Positions 49,835 through 62,163 of a DNA stretch of 64,000 nucleotides are shown here, one piece after another (position 1 is the stretch's first letter; every line of letters starts with the position of its first letter). The position numbers and the translations under genes were made by a program. This DNA comes from Synechococcus sp. LTW-R. Lineage in GTDB: Bacteria; Cyanobacteriota; Cyanobacteriia; PCC-6307; Cyanobiaceae. Where the stretch lies: the NCBI RefSeq assembly GCF_014217875.1, contig NZ_CP059060.1, positions 1,798,001-1,862,000 of the forward strand, given 5' to 3'. The notes beneath the pieces are model-generated. The model saw only the letters and a list, made by a program, of their open reading frames with translations. It was not told the DNA's origin and searched no databases.

Positions 49835-51265
49835 TTAGGCGCTGCGTCCGTAGAGGTCCTCGAAGCGGACGATGTCGTCCTCGCCGAGGTAGGGGCCGCT
49901 CTGGACCTCAATCATCTCGACGGGGATCTTGCCGGGGTTGGACAGGCGGTGTTTGCAGCCCAGGGGGATGTAGGTGCTCTGGTTCTCGCCCACCAACTCC
50001 TCCACGCCGTCCTTCTCGACGACGGCGGTGCCTTGCACCACGATCCAGTGTTCCGCCCTGTGGTGGTGCATCTGCAATGACAGAGAGGCGCCGGGGTTCA
50101 CGCTGATGCGCTTCACCTGCCAGCGGTCGCCTTCGGTGATGCCGTCATAGGCGCCCCAGGGCCGGTAGATCTTGCGGTGGGCCTTGCTCTCCGGTGCGCC
50201 GCTTTGCTCGAGCAGCCCGACAATGCTTTTGACGTTCTGGGCCTGATCCCGCTTCGCCACGAGCACCACGTCATTGGTTTCCACCACCACGAGGTCCTCG
50301 ACGCCCAGGCCCACCACCAAACGGTGTTCACTGCGCAGGTAGCAGTTGCGGCTGTTCTCGCTGATGACCCGGCCCCGCAGCACGTTGCCCTGCTCGTCCT
50401 GGTCGGCGGTTTCCCAGAGGGCGCTCCAGCTGCCCACATCGCTCCAGCCGGCCTGCAGCGGCAGCACGGCGCCCCGGTCGGTTCGCTCCATCACGGCCAC
50501 GTCGATGGCGACGTTCGGGCACTGGGCAAAGGCGTCCTTCTCGAGGCGTTGGAAGTTCAGGTCTGAGCCGCCTTGGGCGAGGGCACTGCGGCAGGCCTGG
50601 ACCACCTCGGGAGCGAGTCGTTCCAGTTCCGCCAGGATCACGCTGGCCTTGAACAGGAACATGCCGCTGTTCCAGGTGAAGCGGCCGGTGGCCAGGAAGC
50701 CTTCTGCGGTGGCACGGTCGGGCTTCTCCACGAACCGAGCGATCGGCACCGGGGTGCCCGCATCCCCCAGGGGTTGGGCGGCTTCGATGTAGCCGTAGCC
50801 GGTCTCGGGGGCGGTGGGGACGATCCCGAAGGTCACCAGTTGGCCCGACTCCGCGGCCTGGACTCCCGCTTGGACCGTCTGCCGGAAGGCCGCGCCATCG
50901 CGGATGACATGGTCGGCAGCGAGCACCAGCAGCAGCGGGTCATCGCCCGCGGCCATGGCCTGGAGTGCGGCAATGGCCACGGCCGGTGCGGTGTTGCGGC
51001 CCACGGGCTCCAGCAGGATCGCCGAGGGATCCACGCCGATCTGGCGCATCTGCTCGGCCACGATGAAGCGGTGGTCTTCGTTGCAGATCAGCAGCGGCGG
51101 CTGGAGATCTGCAATTCCCTCCAGCCGTTGCTGGGTTTGCTGAAGCAGGGTCTCTTCGCCTTGGCCCGCGAGGGCCCAGTACTGCTTGGGGTAACTAGCC
51201 CTGGATAGGGGCCAGAGGCGGGTTCCAGTCCCACCGCAAAGAATGACTGGAACCAGGGCCGCCAT
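49835..51265 (-). CDS. manC: Mannose-1-phosphate guanylyltransferase / mannose-6-phosphate isomerase
   Basis: It forms GDP-mannose, the precursor of mannose, fucose and related glycans. The 476 residues have the nucleotidyltransferase signature VILCGGTGTRLWPLSR, PKQYW, LVLAADHVI and FVEKPDRATAEGFL, and from about residue 360 a type II phosphomannose-isomerase cupin domain with RPWGAYDGITEGD, NPGASLSLQMHHHRAEHW. Both activities are usual for this length. I use the ATG at 51265. It ends six bases from the glmS stop, convergent. Confidence 0.94.
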   Translation of the reverse strand: MAALVPVILCGGTGTRLWPLSRASYPKQYWALAGQGEETLLQQTQQRLEGIADLQPPLLICNEDHRFIVAEQMRQIGVDPSAILLEPVGRNTAPAVAIAALQAMAAGDDPLLLVLAADHVIRDGAAFRQTVQAGVQAAESGQLVTFGIVPTAPETGYGYIEAAQPLGDAGTPVPIARFVEKPDRATAEGFLATGRFTWNSGMFLFKASVILAELERLAPEVVQACRSALAQGGSDLNFQRLEKDAFAQCPNVAIDVAVMERTDRGAVLPLQAGWSDVGSWSALWETADQDEQGNVLRGRVISENSRNCYLRSEHRLVVGLGVEDLVVVETNDVVLVAKRDQAQNVKSIVGLLEQSGAPESKAHRKIYRPWGAYDGITEGDRWQVKRISVNPGASLSLQMHHHRAEHWIVVQGTAVVEKDGVEELVGENQSTYIPLGCKHRLSNPGKIPVEMIEVQSGPYLGEDDIVRFEDLYGRSA

Positions 51266-51334
51266 GGAGTGCACTCCTCTTGCACACCATTTCAAACCAA
51301 GCCCGGTCGCTTTGCCTGCGGTCTTGGTGCTGGT

Positions 51335-51916
51335 TTAGCTCTGTCCGTCCTCGGCCTTGGTTTCGGCGAGCTCCAGCAAGCCCGGCGGCGGGGTGATGCC
51401 GATCCAGCCCTCCTGGAGCTCCACCCGCGGAACAATCGATTCGACAAAGGGGATCCAGAGGGGCTGCTTTTTCCCGTCGAGTTGCACCTCCAGGAGGTCG
51501 TTGCCGGCATGGAGCAGGTCTTGCACGCGGCCGATGGGGGTGCCGCTCTCAAGCAGCCTGACCTCCAGGCCCACCAGATCCAGGAGGTGGAACTCGCCCT
51601 TCGCCAGTTTGGGCCGTTCGTCGCTGGGGACCAAGACTTCCTGGCCGACGCAGGCTTCAGCGCTGCTGCGGTCGTTGATGCCCTCGAGCCGAATCACAAA
51701 CAGCTCTTTCCCGGGCAGTTTCCGGCCGGAGAGCAGCTGAACGGCTTGGGGCTCCGCTGCGGGTCCTCGCTTTTGGGCTGGCGGCCGCAGCCAGCGGGGC
51801 CCGGCCTTGGTGAAGCGTTCGGGGAAATCGCTGAGGGGATTGACACGCAGTTCGCCGCGCAGGCCTTGGGCGGCAACGATCTTTCCGACCACCAGCAGCT
51901 CGGGTTGTTGCTCCAT
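51335..51916 (-). CDS. rimM: 16S rRNA processing protein RimM
   Basis: RimM helps mature the 30S subunit head through binding to S19. The 193 residues have [27 protein letters not shown] at the N-terminus, a middle segment [19 protein letters not shown], and the PRC-barrel with [24 protein letters not shown] and [13 protein letters not shown]. The ATG at 51916 gives the normal start. There is an unusual polar insertion around [14 protein letters not shown], common in picocyanobacteria as far as I recall. It diverges from ndhS. Confidence 0.93.
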   Translation of the reverse strand: MEQQPELLVVGKIVAAQGLRGELRVNPLSDFPERFTKAGPRWLRPPAQKRGPAAEPQAVQLLSGRKLPGKELFVIRLEGINDRSSAEACVGQEVLVPSDERPKLAKGEFHLLDLVGLEVRLLESGTPIGRVQDLLHAGNDLLEVQLDGKKQPLWIPFVESIVPRVELQEGWIGITPPPGLLELAETKAEDGQS

Positions 51917-51970
51917 CAGCCCAAGGGCCACACCTCAGCCTCGATAATGATTGGACGACTGGGCCTTCCT

Positions 51971-52153
51971 ATGGCTGATTCCCTGCCGATCCTGCCTGGC
52001 TCCACCGTGGTGGTGCGCGATAGCCGCTCCATCTACAACGGCTACCAGGGCTTCGTGCAGCGCATCAGCGGCAGCAATGCGGCCGTGCTCTTTGAAGGCG
52101 GCAACTGGGACAAGCTCGTCACCATGCCCCTCAAGATTCTCGAGCAGGCCTGA
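51971..52153 (+). CDS. ndhS: NDH-1 complex subunit S
   Basis: NdhS is the SH3-like peripheral subunit of cyanobacterial NDH-1 that helps dock ferredoxin for cyclic electron flow. The 60-residue product contains LPGSTVVVRDSRSIYNGYQG, then GFVQRISGSNAAVLFEGGNW and DKLVTMPL; the block AAVLFEGGNWDKLVT is the hallmark of Ssl0352-type proteins. The ATG at 51971 is chosen over upstream in-frame codons that overlap rimM. Its 3' end overlaps the convergent rnc gene by 23 nt. Confidence 0.88.
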   Translation: MADSLPILPGSTVVVRDSRSIYNGYQGFVQRISGSNAAVLFEGGNWDKLVTMPLKILEQA

Positions 52154-52841
52154 TCCGCGCGAGGGCCGCGCGGGCGGCCTCCTGTTCGGCCTGCCTGCGG
52201 GACCTGCCCCAGCCTTCGCCGAGGACCTGCTCCCCCAGATTCACCTGGCAGTGGAAGCGCCGGGGATCGGCGTGGATCTGACTGATTTCCTGGCAGCGGT
52301 AATTGGGAAGGCCGCGTTTTTGCCCCTGGCTCCATTCCTGCAGGGCTGATTTCCAATTGTGCAGATGGGGGTCGGCTTCAAAGGCCTTGGCGGTGGTTTG
52401 CCAGTGGGGGGTTAGCCAGCGCAGCACGGGCGTCAGATCCCCCCAGAGCCGGTAGAGCGCCCCAATGCAGGCTTCACAGGCTTCGGCCCTGAGGGTGGCT
52501 CGGGCGCTGGAATCTCCCGCGGCCGTTGGTCCAATGCGTAAGACGGACTCGATGCCGATTGCTTGGCCGAGTTCGCCGAGCCAGCGGTCACTGACCAGTT
52601 GGGCCCGCAGCGCGGAGCTCTGCCCCACGCTCAAGTTGGGGTAGTGCTGCTCCAGGAATTCCGAAGCCGCGAGGCGCAGCACGGCATCCCCCAGAAATTC
52701 CAGTTTTTCGTGGTTCAGGCTGAGCCCCGCGGAGGTGTGGGTTAGGGCCTCATCCAGCCGCTCTAGGTCCATGCCGGCTAGGGGCTTCAGCCCCAGGCTG
52801 TCCAGGAACTGCAGCAGTTGGGCGTGGCGCTCAGCGTTCAT
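52131..52841 (-). CDS. rnc: Ribonuclease III
   Basis: RNase III cleaves double-stranded RNA in rRNA processing and antisense regulation. The 236 residues have the catalytic signature HEKLEFLGDAVLRLAASEFL, EACEACIGALYRLWGD with the second acidic pair, and a C-terminal dsRNA-binding domain with FHCQVNLGEQVLGEGWGRSRRQAEQEAA. It follows the RNase P RNA gene on the same strand by a few bases, so the two RNA-processing genes may be linked in expression. Confidence 0.94.
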   Translation of the reverse strand: MNAERHAQLLQFLDSLGLKPLAGMDLERLDEALTHTSAGLSLNHEKLEFLGDAVLRLAASEFLEQHYPNLSVGQSSALRAQLVSDRWLGELGQAIGIESVLRIGPTAAGDSSARATLRAEACEACIGALYRLWGDLTPVLRWLTPHWQTTAKAFEADPHLHNWKSALQEWSQGQKRGLPNYRCQEISQIHADPRRFHCQVNLGEQVLGEGWGRSRRQAEQEAARAALARIRPARES

Positions 52842-52852
52842 TGGGGTGAAAG

Positions 52853-53240
52853 CAGGACGTAAGCCGGGTTCTGTTCTCCTCTCCGAAGAAAGGGGGCGAT
52901 CATCTGTCTGGGACCACCGTTACCGGTGGCCTCAAGCGGCGCAAGAAAAACGGAACGGGTGTCATGGCCAACCCTTGTTCCTAGGCCTTGCTCCCAGCCG
53001 GGGTTTACCGAGCCAGCACCTCTCGATGCTGCTGGTGCGCTCTTACCGCACCTTTGCACCCTTGCCTGATCCCCGAGGGGCCATCGGCGGTGTGTTTCTG
53101 TGGCACTCTCCTCACGGTCACCCGCACTGGGCGTTACCCAGCAAGCCTGGCCATTGGGGAGCCCGGACTTTCCTCAACCGGTCCGTTCCACCAGCCAGAG
53201 GGCTTGGGCGTCTCCCGGTCGCGATCACCTCGCCTGCTTT
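52853..53240 (-). ncRNA. rnpB: RNase P RNA
   Basis: This is the catalytic RNA of RNase P, which matures tRNA 5' ends. On the minus strand, GAGGAAAGTCCGGGCTCCC (opposite 53157-53175) is the universal 5' core, and ACAGAACCCGGCTTA (opposite 52860-52874) is the conserved 3' core. The stretch between has the helices expected of a type A molecule. Ends are estimated from the cores and could be off by about ten bases. No protein frame fits here. Confidence 0.93.
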
Positions 53241-53263
53241 CAAACCCCATAATGGCGACCTGG

Positions 53264-53337
<74 letters not shown>

Positions 53338-53423
53338 TTCTCGATTCGTTCAGGGGTATCCACCGCTACCGGTAGTGGCGTGCTGGACCTTGCCACTGCC
53401 GCTAGCGTGTAGGCAATCGCCAC

Positions 53424-53744
53424 ATGGCCATGGCACAGCTGCATGATCTCAGGCTGCGGCTACTGGTGCAACAGGAGAGTGAGCGCATCGTCGACAGCCT
53501 TCCCGACGGCCTCGACCTCTCGGTGATCCAGGCCCGCTGCCTGTGCTGGCTGGCCCTCTTGGCCGAGGCCCATGAGGACAGCGCCAACGAAGCCGTCCAC
53601 GAAGGTGACACCGATCAGGCCATGGCCTGGTTCGCCGATTCGATGCGTCTGCGTGACGTGATTCAGGTGGTCAGCTCGATCGAGATCCCCATCCCGGGAG
53701 CCATCGACGACGCCAGTGACTCCGGCGACTCACTGGCCGCTTGA
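53424..53744 (+). CDS. Conserved small acidic protein of unknown function
   Basis: This 106-residue soluble protein is probably helical, with QLHDLRLRLLVQQESERIVDSL, then QARCLCWLALLAEAHEDSANEAVHEG and a Ser/Asp-rich tail. I recognise no domain. Base composition and codon use agree with the core genome. It may begin at the second ATG (53430). It lies 86 nt after tRNA-Arg; the gap contains a CCGCTACCGGTAGTGG palindrome of unknown role. Confidence 0.72.
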   Translation: MAMAQLHDLRLRLLVQQESERIVDSLPDGLDLSVIQARCLCWLALLAEAHEDSANEAVHEGDTDQAMAWFADSMRLRDVIQVVSSIEIPIPGAIDDASDSGDSLAA

Positions 53745-53820
53745 GCCAACAGATTCAGAATCTCTTTATTTCTGAGTCGTCCTGGTGTCATGATGGGATT
53801 TGACCCACGAAGGGACTGCG

Positions 53821-54279
53821 GTGCCGGAAGAGCCCTGCCAATGCCCTGACTGCCAGCGGTTCTACAGGGAACACGACCGACTGATTCGTGAGAACCCCAC
53901 GCTGCGTCAGCAACAGGAGCTGAGCTGGGCTGCCCTGCAGTCATTCCGGACCTTGGCCGGACGGGTTCTCGAAGATCTACAGAAATCCACCCCAGAGCCT
54001 GGCGCCCAGCCTCCAGCTGCCGCCGCCGCTGGTGCTGCTCCCCAGGAAGCCTCGGCGCAAGAGGCTCTACAGCAGGCCGTCAGCGACCTCGAGAACATCA
54101 ACGCCCATCTTTTCTCGATCGAAGCGCTGATGGAGCGCATCTTTGATGTGCGCGTTCCCGAGCCCGTGGAACACAAGTTCCGGGAGATTGCCGGTGAGCT
54201 GGCTCCCGATCCGCTGAATGCTGATCGCCTGCGTCTTAACCGACTGCTGCACCAAACCCCCGATCTGCCTGATCGCTGA
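53821..54279 (+). CDS. Conserved hypothetical protein with N-terminal cysteine motif
   Basis: This 152-residue protein opens with PEEPCQCPDCQRFYREHDRL, where three cysteines may bind a metal, followed by a helical part, an Ala/Pro-rich linker (PPAAAAAGAAPQEAS) and a helical C-terminus with LENINAHLFSIEALMERIFDV. I know no function. The GTG at 53821 is preferred because AGGGA precedes it at a suitable distance; a TTG at 53800 is also in frame. Its last 44 bases overlap the convergent ackA gene. Confidence 0.7.
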   Translation: MPEEPCQCPDCQRFYREHDRLIRENPTLRQQQELSWAALQSFRTLAGRVLEDLQKSTPEPGAQPPAAAAAGAAPQEASAQEALQQAVSDLENINAHLFSIEALMERIFDVRVPEPVEHKFREIAGELAPDPLNADRLRLNRLLHQTPDLPDR

Positions 54280-55258
54280 TCAGCCGGGCGATCATCCCCT
54301 CCTCGTCGGCGGGGATCTGCAGCCACTGGACTGATCCCAGCCAGCGCATTTCCGCCTGTAGCTGCTCAAGAAGCTGGTTGTCATTGGCGCCGATACCTCC
54401 AGTGAGTGCGATCTGATCGACGCCCCCCAGGCTGGCTGCCATTGCTGCGATCCCCGCTTTGAGCCGGTGCACAAAGACCTCAACTGCTAACTGGGCACCG
54501 TTGTGGCCTTGAGCCGCCGCGGCCCGCAGCTCGGTCCAATCACCGCTCAGACCGGACAGACCGGCGAGGCCGCTCTGGTGGTTCAGAGTCTCGCCGAGGT
54601 CGCTGGCGTCCCGGCCCGTTTGCAGTAAGGCCAGCAGGAGTCCAGGGTCGATCGAGCCGCAGCGGGTGGCCATCACCAGCCCTTCCATCGGTGTGAAACC
54701 CATTGAGGTGTCGATGCACTGGCCGCCTGCGATGGCGGCCACGGAGCAGCCGGCACCGAGGTGAACGCTGATCAGTCGCGGCCCCGGCGCCTGCTCGGCC
54801 ACGTGTTGGTGGTTGATTCCATGGAAGCCAAAGCGGCGGTAGCCCTGCCGCCGCAGCGCCTGGGGGATGGCGTAGCTGTAGGCCGCCTCCGGCAGGGTGG
54901 CGTGGAAAGCGGTGTCAAAGCAGGCCCATTGCGGTAGGTCTGGCCGCCGCTGCTGCAGCCAACCGATCGCGGCGAGGGCCGGTGGATTGTGGAGCGGAGC
55001 GAGGGGGCTCAAGGCCTCCAGCTCAGGCAGGGTCGAAGCGTTGATCGGCGTCGGCGCCCGGAACCGTTCACCGCCATGGACCACCCGGTGGCCGGCCCGC
55101 GAGAGCCGGTCCCACCAGGGCGCCAGCGCGGGTTCGAGCCAGGCCCCGACATCGCTGAGACCCGAATGGGAGTTACTCCAGAGTCGCTGGGTTCCGGATG
55201 CGTCAAAGACAGCGGCCTTGAGGCTGGAGCTGCCGAGGTTGAGCACCAGGATCGCCAC
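54236..55258 (-). CDS. ackA: Acetate kinase
   Basis: AckA makes ATP from acetyl phosphate, giving acetate. The 340 residues keep the key motifs: LNLGSSSLKAAVFD, the Arg in HRVVHGGE, catalytic Asp in CFDTAFHATLP, FGFHGINH, HLGAGCSVAAI, the Arg in TRCGSIDPG and an EEGMIAR in place of the usual C-terminal Glu motif. It is about 60 residues shorter than the common form, lacking peripheral parts. It is the last gene of the xfp-glgP-ackA operon, 15 nt after glgP; acetyl phosphate from phosphoketolase would have been its substrate. Confidence 0.92.
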   Translation of the reverse strand: MAILVLNLGSSSLKAAVFDASGTQRLWSNSHSGLSDVGAWLEPALAPWWDRLSRAGHRVVHGGERFRAPTPINASTLPELEALSPLAPLHNPPALAAIGWLQQRRPDLPQWACFDTAFHATLPEAAYSYAIPQALRRQGYRRFGFHGINHQHVAEQAPGPRLISVHLGAGCSVAAIAGGQCIDTSMGFTPMEGLVMATRCGSIDPGLLLALLQTGRDASDLGETLNHQSGLAGLSGLSGDWTELRAAAAQGHNGAQLAVEVFVHRLKAGIAAMAASLGGVDQIALTGGIGANDNQLLEQLQAEMRWLGSVQWLQIPADEEGMIARLISDQADRGFGAAVG

Positions 55259-55273
55259 GGCGACGCCGGCTCC

Positions 55274-57798
<2,525 letters not shown>

Positions 57799-57799
<1 letters not shown>

Positions 57800-60218
57800 C
57801 AGGCCAGCTCGGTTTGGACTGCAGTGCTCCACTGCCAGTTGCTGATCTCCGGGGCATCCATCCCGTGCTCATGCGCGTAGGCGCGATTCGCGAGGATCGA
57901 TTCCTTCATCTGCTCCTTGATGTGAGCAGCGCGGGACCTTAACCCTGGAACTCTGTCGATCACATCAATCACCAAGCTGAACCGGTCGATCTGGTTGTTC
58001 ATCGCCAGCTCAAGCGGGGTGTTGATGTTGCCTTTTTCCTTGTATCCGCGGACATGGAAATTGGCATGGTTGCGGCGCCGGTAGGTCAACCGGTGGATCA
58101 ACCAGGGGTAGCCGTGGAAGTTGAACAGAACCGGGCGATCTGTGGTGAAGAGTGTGTCGAAATCCCGATCGCTTAAGTCGTGGGGATGTTCGCTCGGTTG
58201 CGTCAGGGCAAAGAGTTTGACCACATTCAGGACCCGGACCCGCAGCTCGGGCAGTTTCTGGCGCAGGATCTCCACCGCGGCCAGGGTCTCCTGGGTGGGG
58301 ATGTCTCCGGCGCAGGCCATCACCACATCGGGCTCATCCGGCTGGCCGCTGCTGTGATCATTGCTGGCCCAGCTCCAGAGGCCAATGCCCTTGGCGACAT
58401 GGCTTCGGGCCTGCTCCAGGCTGAGGTATTGCAGGTGCTCCTGCTTGTCGCTGACGATCAGGTTGCAGACATTGGGCTCCACTAGCGCCTCCTCGGCCAC
58501 GGCCAACAGGCAGTTGGCATCGGCCGGCAGGTAGACCCGCACCACATCACCGCTTTTGTTGCCCGTCAGGTCGATGAATCCCAGGTCCTGGTGGGTGAAC
58601 CCGTTGTGGTCCTGGCGCCAGACCGTGGAGGAGATCAGGCAGGTCCACGGGGCGATTGAGGCGCGCCATGGGGCGTGGTGACGGCAGCTCTCCAGCCATT
58701 TGGCGTGCTGGTTGAACATCGAGGCGATCACGTGGGCGAAGGCCTCTTAGGCGTGGAATAGGCCATAGCGGCCCGTCAGGAGATAGCCCTCGAGCATCCC
58801 CACCAGGGTGTGTTCGCTGAGCATCTCCACGACGCGCCCCTGCCGGGCCAGCTCTCCGCCGTCGCCGTCCTCGGGCCGCAGCTCCTCCATCCAGACCTTC
58901 TTGCTGCGCTCGTAGATGGCCTGGAGCCGGTTGGAGGCGGTTTCGTCGGGGCCAAAGACCCGCAGATTGTTCGGGTTGGCGGCGATCGCGTCCCGCAGCA
59001 GCTCCCCGAGGGCCGCGGTGTTGCCGTGGCGACGCACCCCGGGGGCTGAAACCGGCACCGCGTAGCTCTCCCGATCGGGGAGGGTGAGGGAGTGGCGCAG
59101 CAGCCCTCCGTTCGCGTGGGGGTTGGAACCCATTCGCTGGGCGCCGCTGGGGGAGAGCGCCTGCAGTTCGGGCCGGAGCTTGCCCCATCGTCAAAGAGTT
59201 CGCCGGGGCTATAGCTCTTGAGCCAGGCCTCCAATTGCTGGAGTTGCGCCGGATCCTGCTTGGGGTTCGGCAGGGGCACTTGATGGGAGCGCCAGAACCC
59301 TTCAATCTGCTTGCCGTTGAGGGCGTCAGGTCCGGTCCAGCCCTTGGGGGAGCTCAGGACGATCATCGGCCAGATCGGCCGGCTGGCCTGGTCGGCTCCG
59401 CCTTCCTCCTGGGCGCCTTGGCGGATCTCCTGGAGCCGGCGGACGACCTGATCCATGGCGGCCGCCATCGCTTGGTGCATCGCCTGCGGTTCGCTGCCTT
59501 CCACAAACAGCGGCTCCCAGCCGTAGCCCCGCAGCAGGCTGCTGAGCTCTGTTTTGGGGATGCGGGCCAGCAGGGTTGGGTTGGCGATCTTGTAGCCGTT
59601 GAGGTGCAGTACGGGCAGCACCACCCCATCGCTGAGTGGGTTCAGGAACTTGTTGATGTGCCAGCTGGTGGCTAGGGGCCCCGTCTCCGCCTCCCCATCG
59701 CCGACACAGGCAATGGCGATCAGCTCCGGGTTGTCGAAGACCGCACCGCAGGCATGGGAGAGGACGTAGCCCAGTTCGCCGCCTTCATGGATGGACCCCG
59801 GGGTCTCGGGGGTGCAGTGACTGCCGATATGGCCGGGGAAGGAGAACTGCTTGAAGAAGCGCTTGAGCCCTTCTGTGTCTTGGGATTTGTCCGGATAGAT
59901 CTCTGAATAGGAGCCATCCAGGTAGGTGGGGCCAAGTACCCCCGGGGCTCCATGGCCAGGACCCGAGAGGTAGATGGCATTCAGACCGTGGCGTTGGATC
60001 ACCCGATTGGCATGGGCCCAGATGAAGGCCTGACCGGGGCTCGAGCCCCAGTGTCCGAGCAGGCGGTTTTTGATGTGCTCGGGCTTCAGTGGTTCCCGCA
60101 GCAGCGGGTTGTCCTGGAGATAGATCATTCCAACCGCCAGGTAGTTGGCGGCCCGCCACCAGGCGTCGAGCCGCTCAAACTCACCGGCTACCAAGGGATG
60201 GGCGGCATCGCTGGCCAT
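57799..60218 (-). pseudogene. xfp: Phosphoketolase, disrupted by a frameshift and a stop codon
   Basis: Xfp splits xylulose or fructose phosphate into acetyl phosphate and an aldose phosphate. The reading frame starts at 60218 and is normal through [21 protein letters not shown]-type motifs, [20 protein letters not shown] and [12 protein letters not shown]. In a run of Cs at 59183-59186 one base is missing compared with the expected GDD-GGKLRPEL frame; the protein continues in a second frame ([25 protein letters not shown]). At 58747-58749 that frame meets TAA where Tyr is expected (GLFHA-stop-EAFAHV). The remaining frame runs to 57799. No full-length protein can be made. The rest is well conserved, so loss is recent, or there are sequence errors. 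Confidence 0.85.
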
Positions 60219-60313
60219 GGCTTCCGCTGCTTGTGCCTGCGCGGAAAGTAGCCGTTGTCACAGGAGATGACTCCGTCGGGCGAGACTCTCGTTCGGAATC
60301 ACTCACGACTGCT

Positions 60314-61651
60314 ATGCCGGAGATCGGCGCCCACCAGCTCGAAGTGGTCGAAACCCTGATCGGGGTCGGTCGCTTCCTGGTGATTTTTGTGGCGGCTCGC
60401 CTGCTGGCGGAACTGTTGGTGCGCTGGCAGTTGCCCACAATCCTGGGTGAGCTGATCGCCGGCGTGATCGTCGGCGCCTCGGGTCTGCACCTGATCGTGC
60501 CGCCGGAGACCCAGGCGGCAGTTGCGAACTGGGCGCTCCAGCTGATGGGTTCGCTCGCGGATGTTCCTCCCCAGCTGGTGGGCGAGGTCTACAACGAAAG
60601 TTTCCCTAGCCTGCAGGCGGTGGCCACCTTGGGCCTCTTTGCCCTGCTCTTCCTCACGGGCCTGGAAAGCGACCTCGATGAGCTGGTCGCCGTCGGCGCC
60701 CAAGCGATCACCGTGGCCGTGGCCGGCGTTGCCGTGCCCTTCGCCCTCGGCACCGCCGGCTTGATGGCGATCTTCCATGTGGAGGTGATCCCCGCCGTCT
60801 TTGCGGGTGCAGCGATGACGGCCACGAGCATCGGCATCACCGCCAGCGTCTTTGGCGAGCTCAAGATGCTGCGCTCCCGGGAGGGGCAGATCGTGATCGG
60901 CGCCGCTGTCCTGGACGACATCCTGGGCATCGTCATCCTCGCGGTGGTGGTGAGCATTGCCGGCGGCGGCAGCCTCGAGCTGGGTCCGATCCTCAAGTTG
61001 CTGGCCGCCGCCGTGGTCTTTGTGGTCGCGGCCATTGGTCTGAGCCGAACCGCGGCTCCCGGATTTGATTGGGTGATCGATCGCCTCAAGGCTCCCGGTG
61101 ATGTGGTGGTGGCCTCGTTTGTGGTGTTGACGCTCTGCTGCTTCGCGGCCACAGCGATCGGCCTGGAGGCGGCCTTGGGGGCCTTCGCTGCCGGTCTGAT
61201 TTTGAGCAAGTCCAACCACACCCACGCCATCGAGGCGGCGGTGAAGCCGGTGGTGGCGCTTTTCGCCACGATCTTCTTTGTGCTGATTGGCACCGGCATG
61301 GATCTGTCGGTGCTCAATCCTCTGGACCCCGACAACCGTGCGGGTCTGGTGATCGCTGCCTTCCTGCTCGTGGTGGCGATCCTGGGCAAGGTGGTGTCCG
61401 GTTGGACCTTCCTCTCCAAGGAGCCCACGAACCGTCTGGTGGTGGGCCTCGGGATGATGCCCCGCGGGGAAGTCGGCCTGATCTTCCTGGGTCTCGGTAC
61501 CCAGGCGAAGCTACTCAGCCCGGCCCTAGAGGCGGCGATCCTGTTGATGGTGATCGGCACCACCTTCTTGGCCCCGATCCTGCTCAGACTGGTCTTGGCT
61601 GGAAAGAGTGATGGACCCGACCTCGACCCCCTCGCCGAAATCCCCACTTAA
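60314..61651 (+). CDS. CPA2-type Na+/H+ antiporter
   Basis: This 445-residue membrane antiporter has 12-13 helices. FVAARLLAELLVRWQLPTILGELIAG and TGLESDLDELVAVG open it; GAAVLDDILGIVIL has the two Asp typical of electrogenic exchangers such as NapA and NhaS3; GLGMMPRGEVGLIFLG near the C-terminus holds a conserved Arg and Glu. It most resembles cyanobacterial NhaS3, which sits in the thylakoid in Synechocystis; that location is inference here. I use the ATG at 60314, 95 nt from the divergent xfp start. It overlaps the next gene by about 40 nt. Confidence 0.88.
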   Translation: MPEIGAHQLEVVETLIGVGRFLVIFVAARLLAELLVRWQLPTILGELIAGVIVGASGLHLIVPPETQAAVANWALQLMGSLADVPPQLVGEVYNESFPSLQAVATLGLFALLFLTGLESDLDELVAVGAQAITVAVAGVAVPFALGTAGLMAIFHVEVIPAVFAGAAMTATSIGITASVFGELKMLRSREGQIVIGAAVLDDILGIVILAVVVSIAGGGSLELGPILKLLAAAVVFVVAAIGLSRTAAPGFDWVIDRLKAPGDVVVASFVVLTLCCFAATAIGLEAALGAFAAGLILSKSNHTHAIEAAVKPVVALFATIFFVLIGTGMDLSVLNPLDPDNRAGLVIAAFLLVVAILGKVVSGWTFLSKEPTNRLVVGLGMMPRGEVGLIFLGLGTQAKLLSPALEAAILLMVIGTTFLAPILLRLVLAGKSDGPDLDPLAEIPT

Positions 61652-62162
61652 GGGTTGGCAGTTCAGTTGGGGCGGTTGGCTCGACAACCGCCACGGGGAG
61701 TGGTGGCTGCTGGCGCAGCTGTTGCTGATCGCGGCCACCCTGTTTCCCGCTTGGCCAGCCCCCGGGAGTTGGGGCTATGCCTGGCCCCTGCCCTTCGCCC
61801 TCGCTGGTGCGCTGCTGTTCCTGGTCGGCTTGCTCATGGCCGCCCAAGCCTTCTGGCGTTTGGGCTCCAGCCTGACGCCCCTGCCCGATCCCAAGCCTGG
61901 TGCGGCCTTGGTCACGAGCGGGGCCTACGGGCGCTGCCGCCATCCGCTCTATCAGGCCGTTTTGCTCTGTGAGCTCGGGGTAGCTTTCGCCCTCGGCAGC
62001 CTGTTCCACCTGGGACTCTTCCTCGCCTTGGCCGCGGTCTTGGGCGGCAAAGCGCGCCGGGAGGAGCGCTTGCTCGTCCCGCTCCATCCCGAGTACGTCA
62101 GCTATCGCCGGACGACCCCGGCGATCCTGCCGGGTTTGCCTGGGTTGGACTGGCGGAGCTGA
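61611..62162 (+). CDS. Isoprenylcysteine methyltransferase-like membrane protein
   Basis: This is a 183-residue membrane protein with about four helices. It matches the ICMT/PEMT fold: after a helix with ALAGALLFLVGLLMAAQAFW comes SGAYGRCRHPLYQAVLL, the SAM- and substrate-binding motif, and RREERLLVPLHPEYVSYRRTTPAILPG ends it, in two pieces. Bacterial members methylate varied lipids or thiols, and this one's substrate is unknown. The start ATG at 61611 lies inside the antiporter gene; a GTG three bases earlier also fits. Its stop almost touches the convergent dus gene. Confidence 0.82.
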   Translation: MDPTSTPSPKSPLKGWQFSWGGWLDNRHGEWWLLAQLLLIAATLFPAWPAPGSWGYAWPLPFALAGALLFLVGLLMAAQAFWRLGSSLTPLPDPKPGAALVTSGAYGRCRHPLYQAVLLCELGVAFALGSLFHLGLFLALAAVLGGKARREERLLVPLHPEYVSYRRTTPAILPGLPGLDWRS

Positions 62163-62163
62163 G

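Noticed and set aside
58731-59210. Programmed frameshift or split two-subunit phosphoketolase
   Set aside because: The in-frame TAA in the second frame would still end translation, and the fragments lack independent starts with ribosome-binding sites. Decay is simpler.
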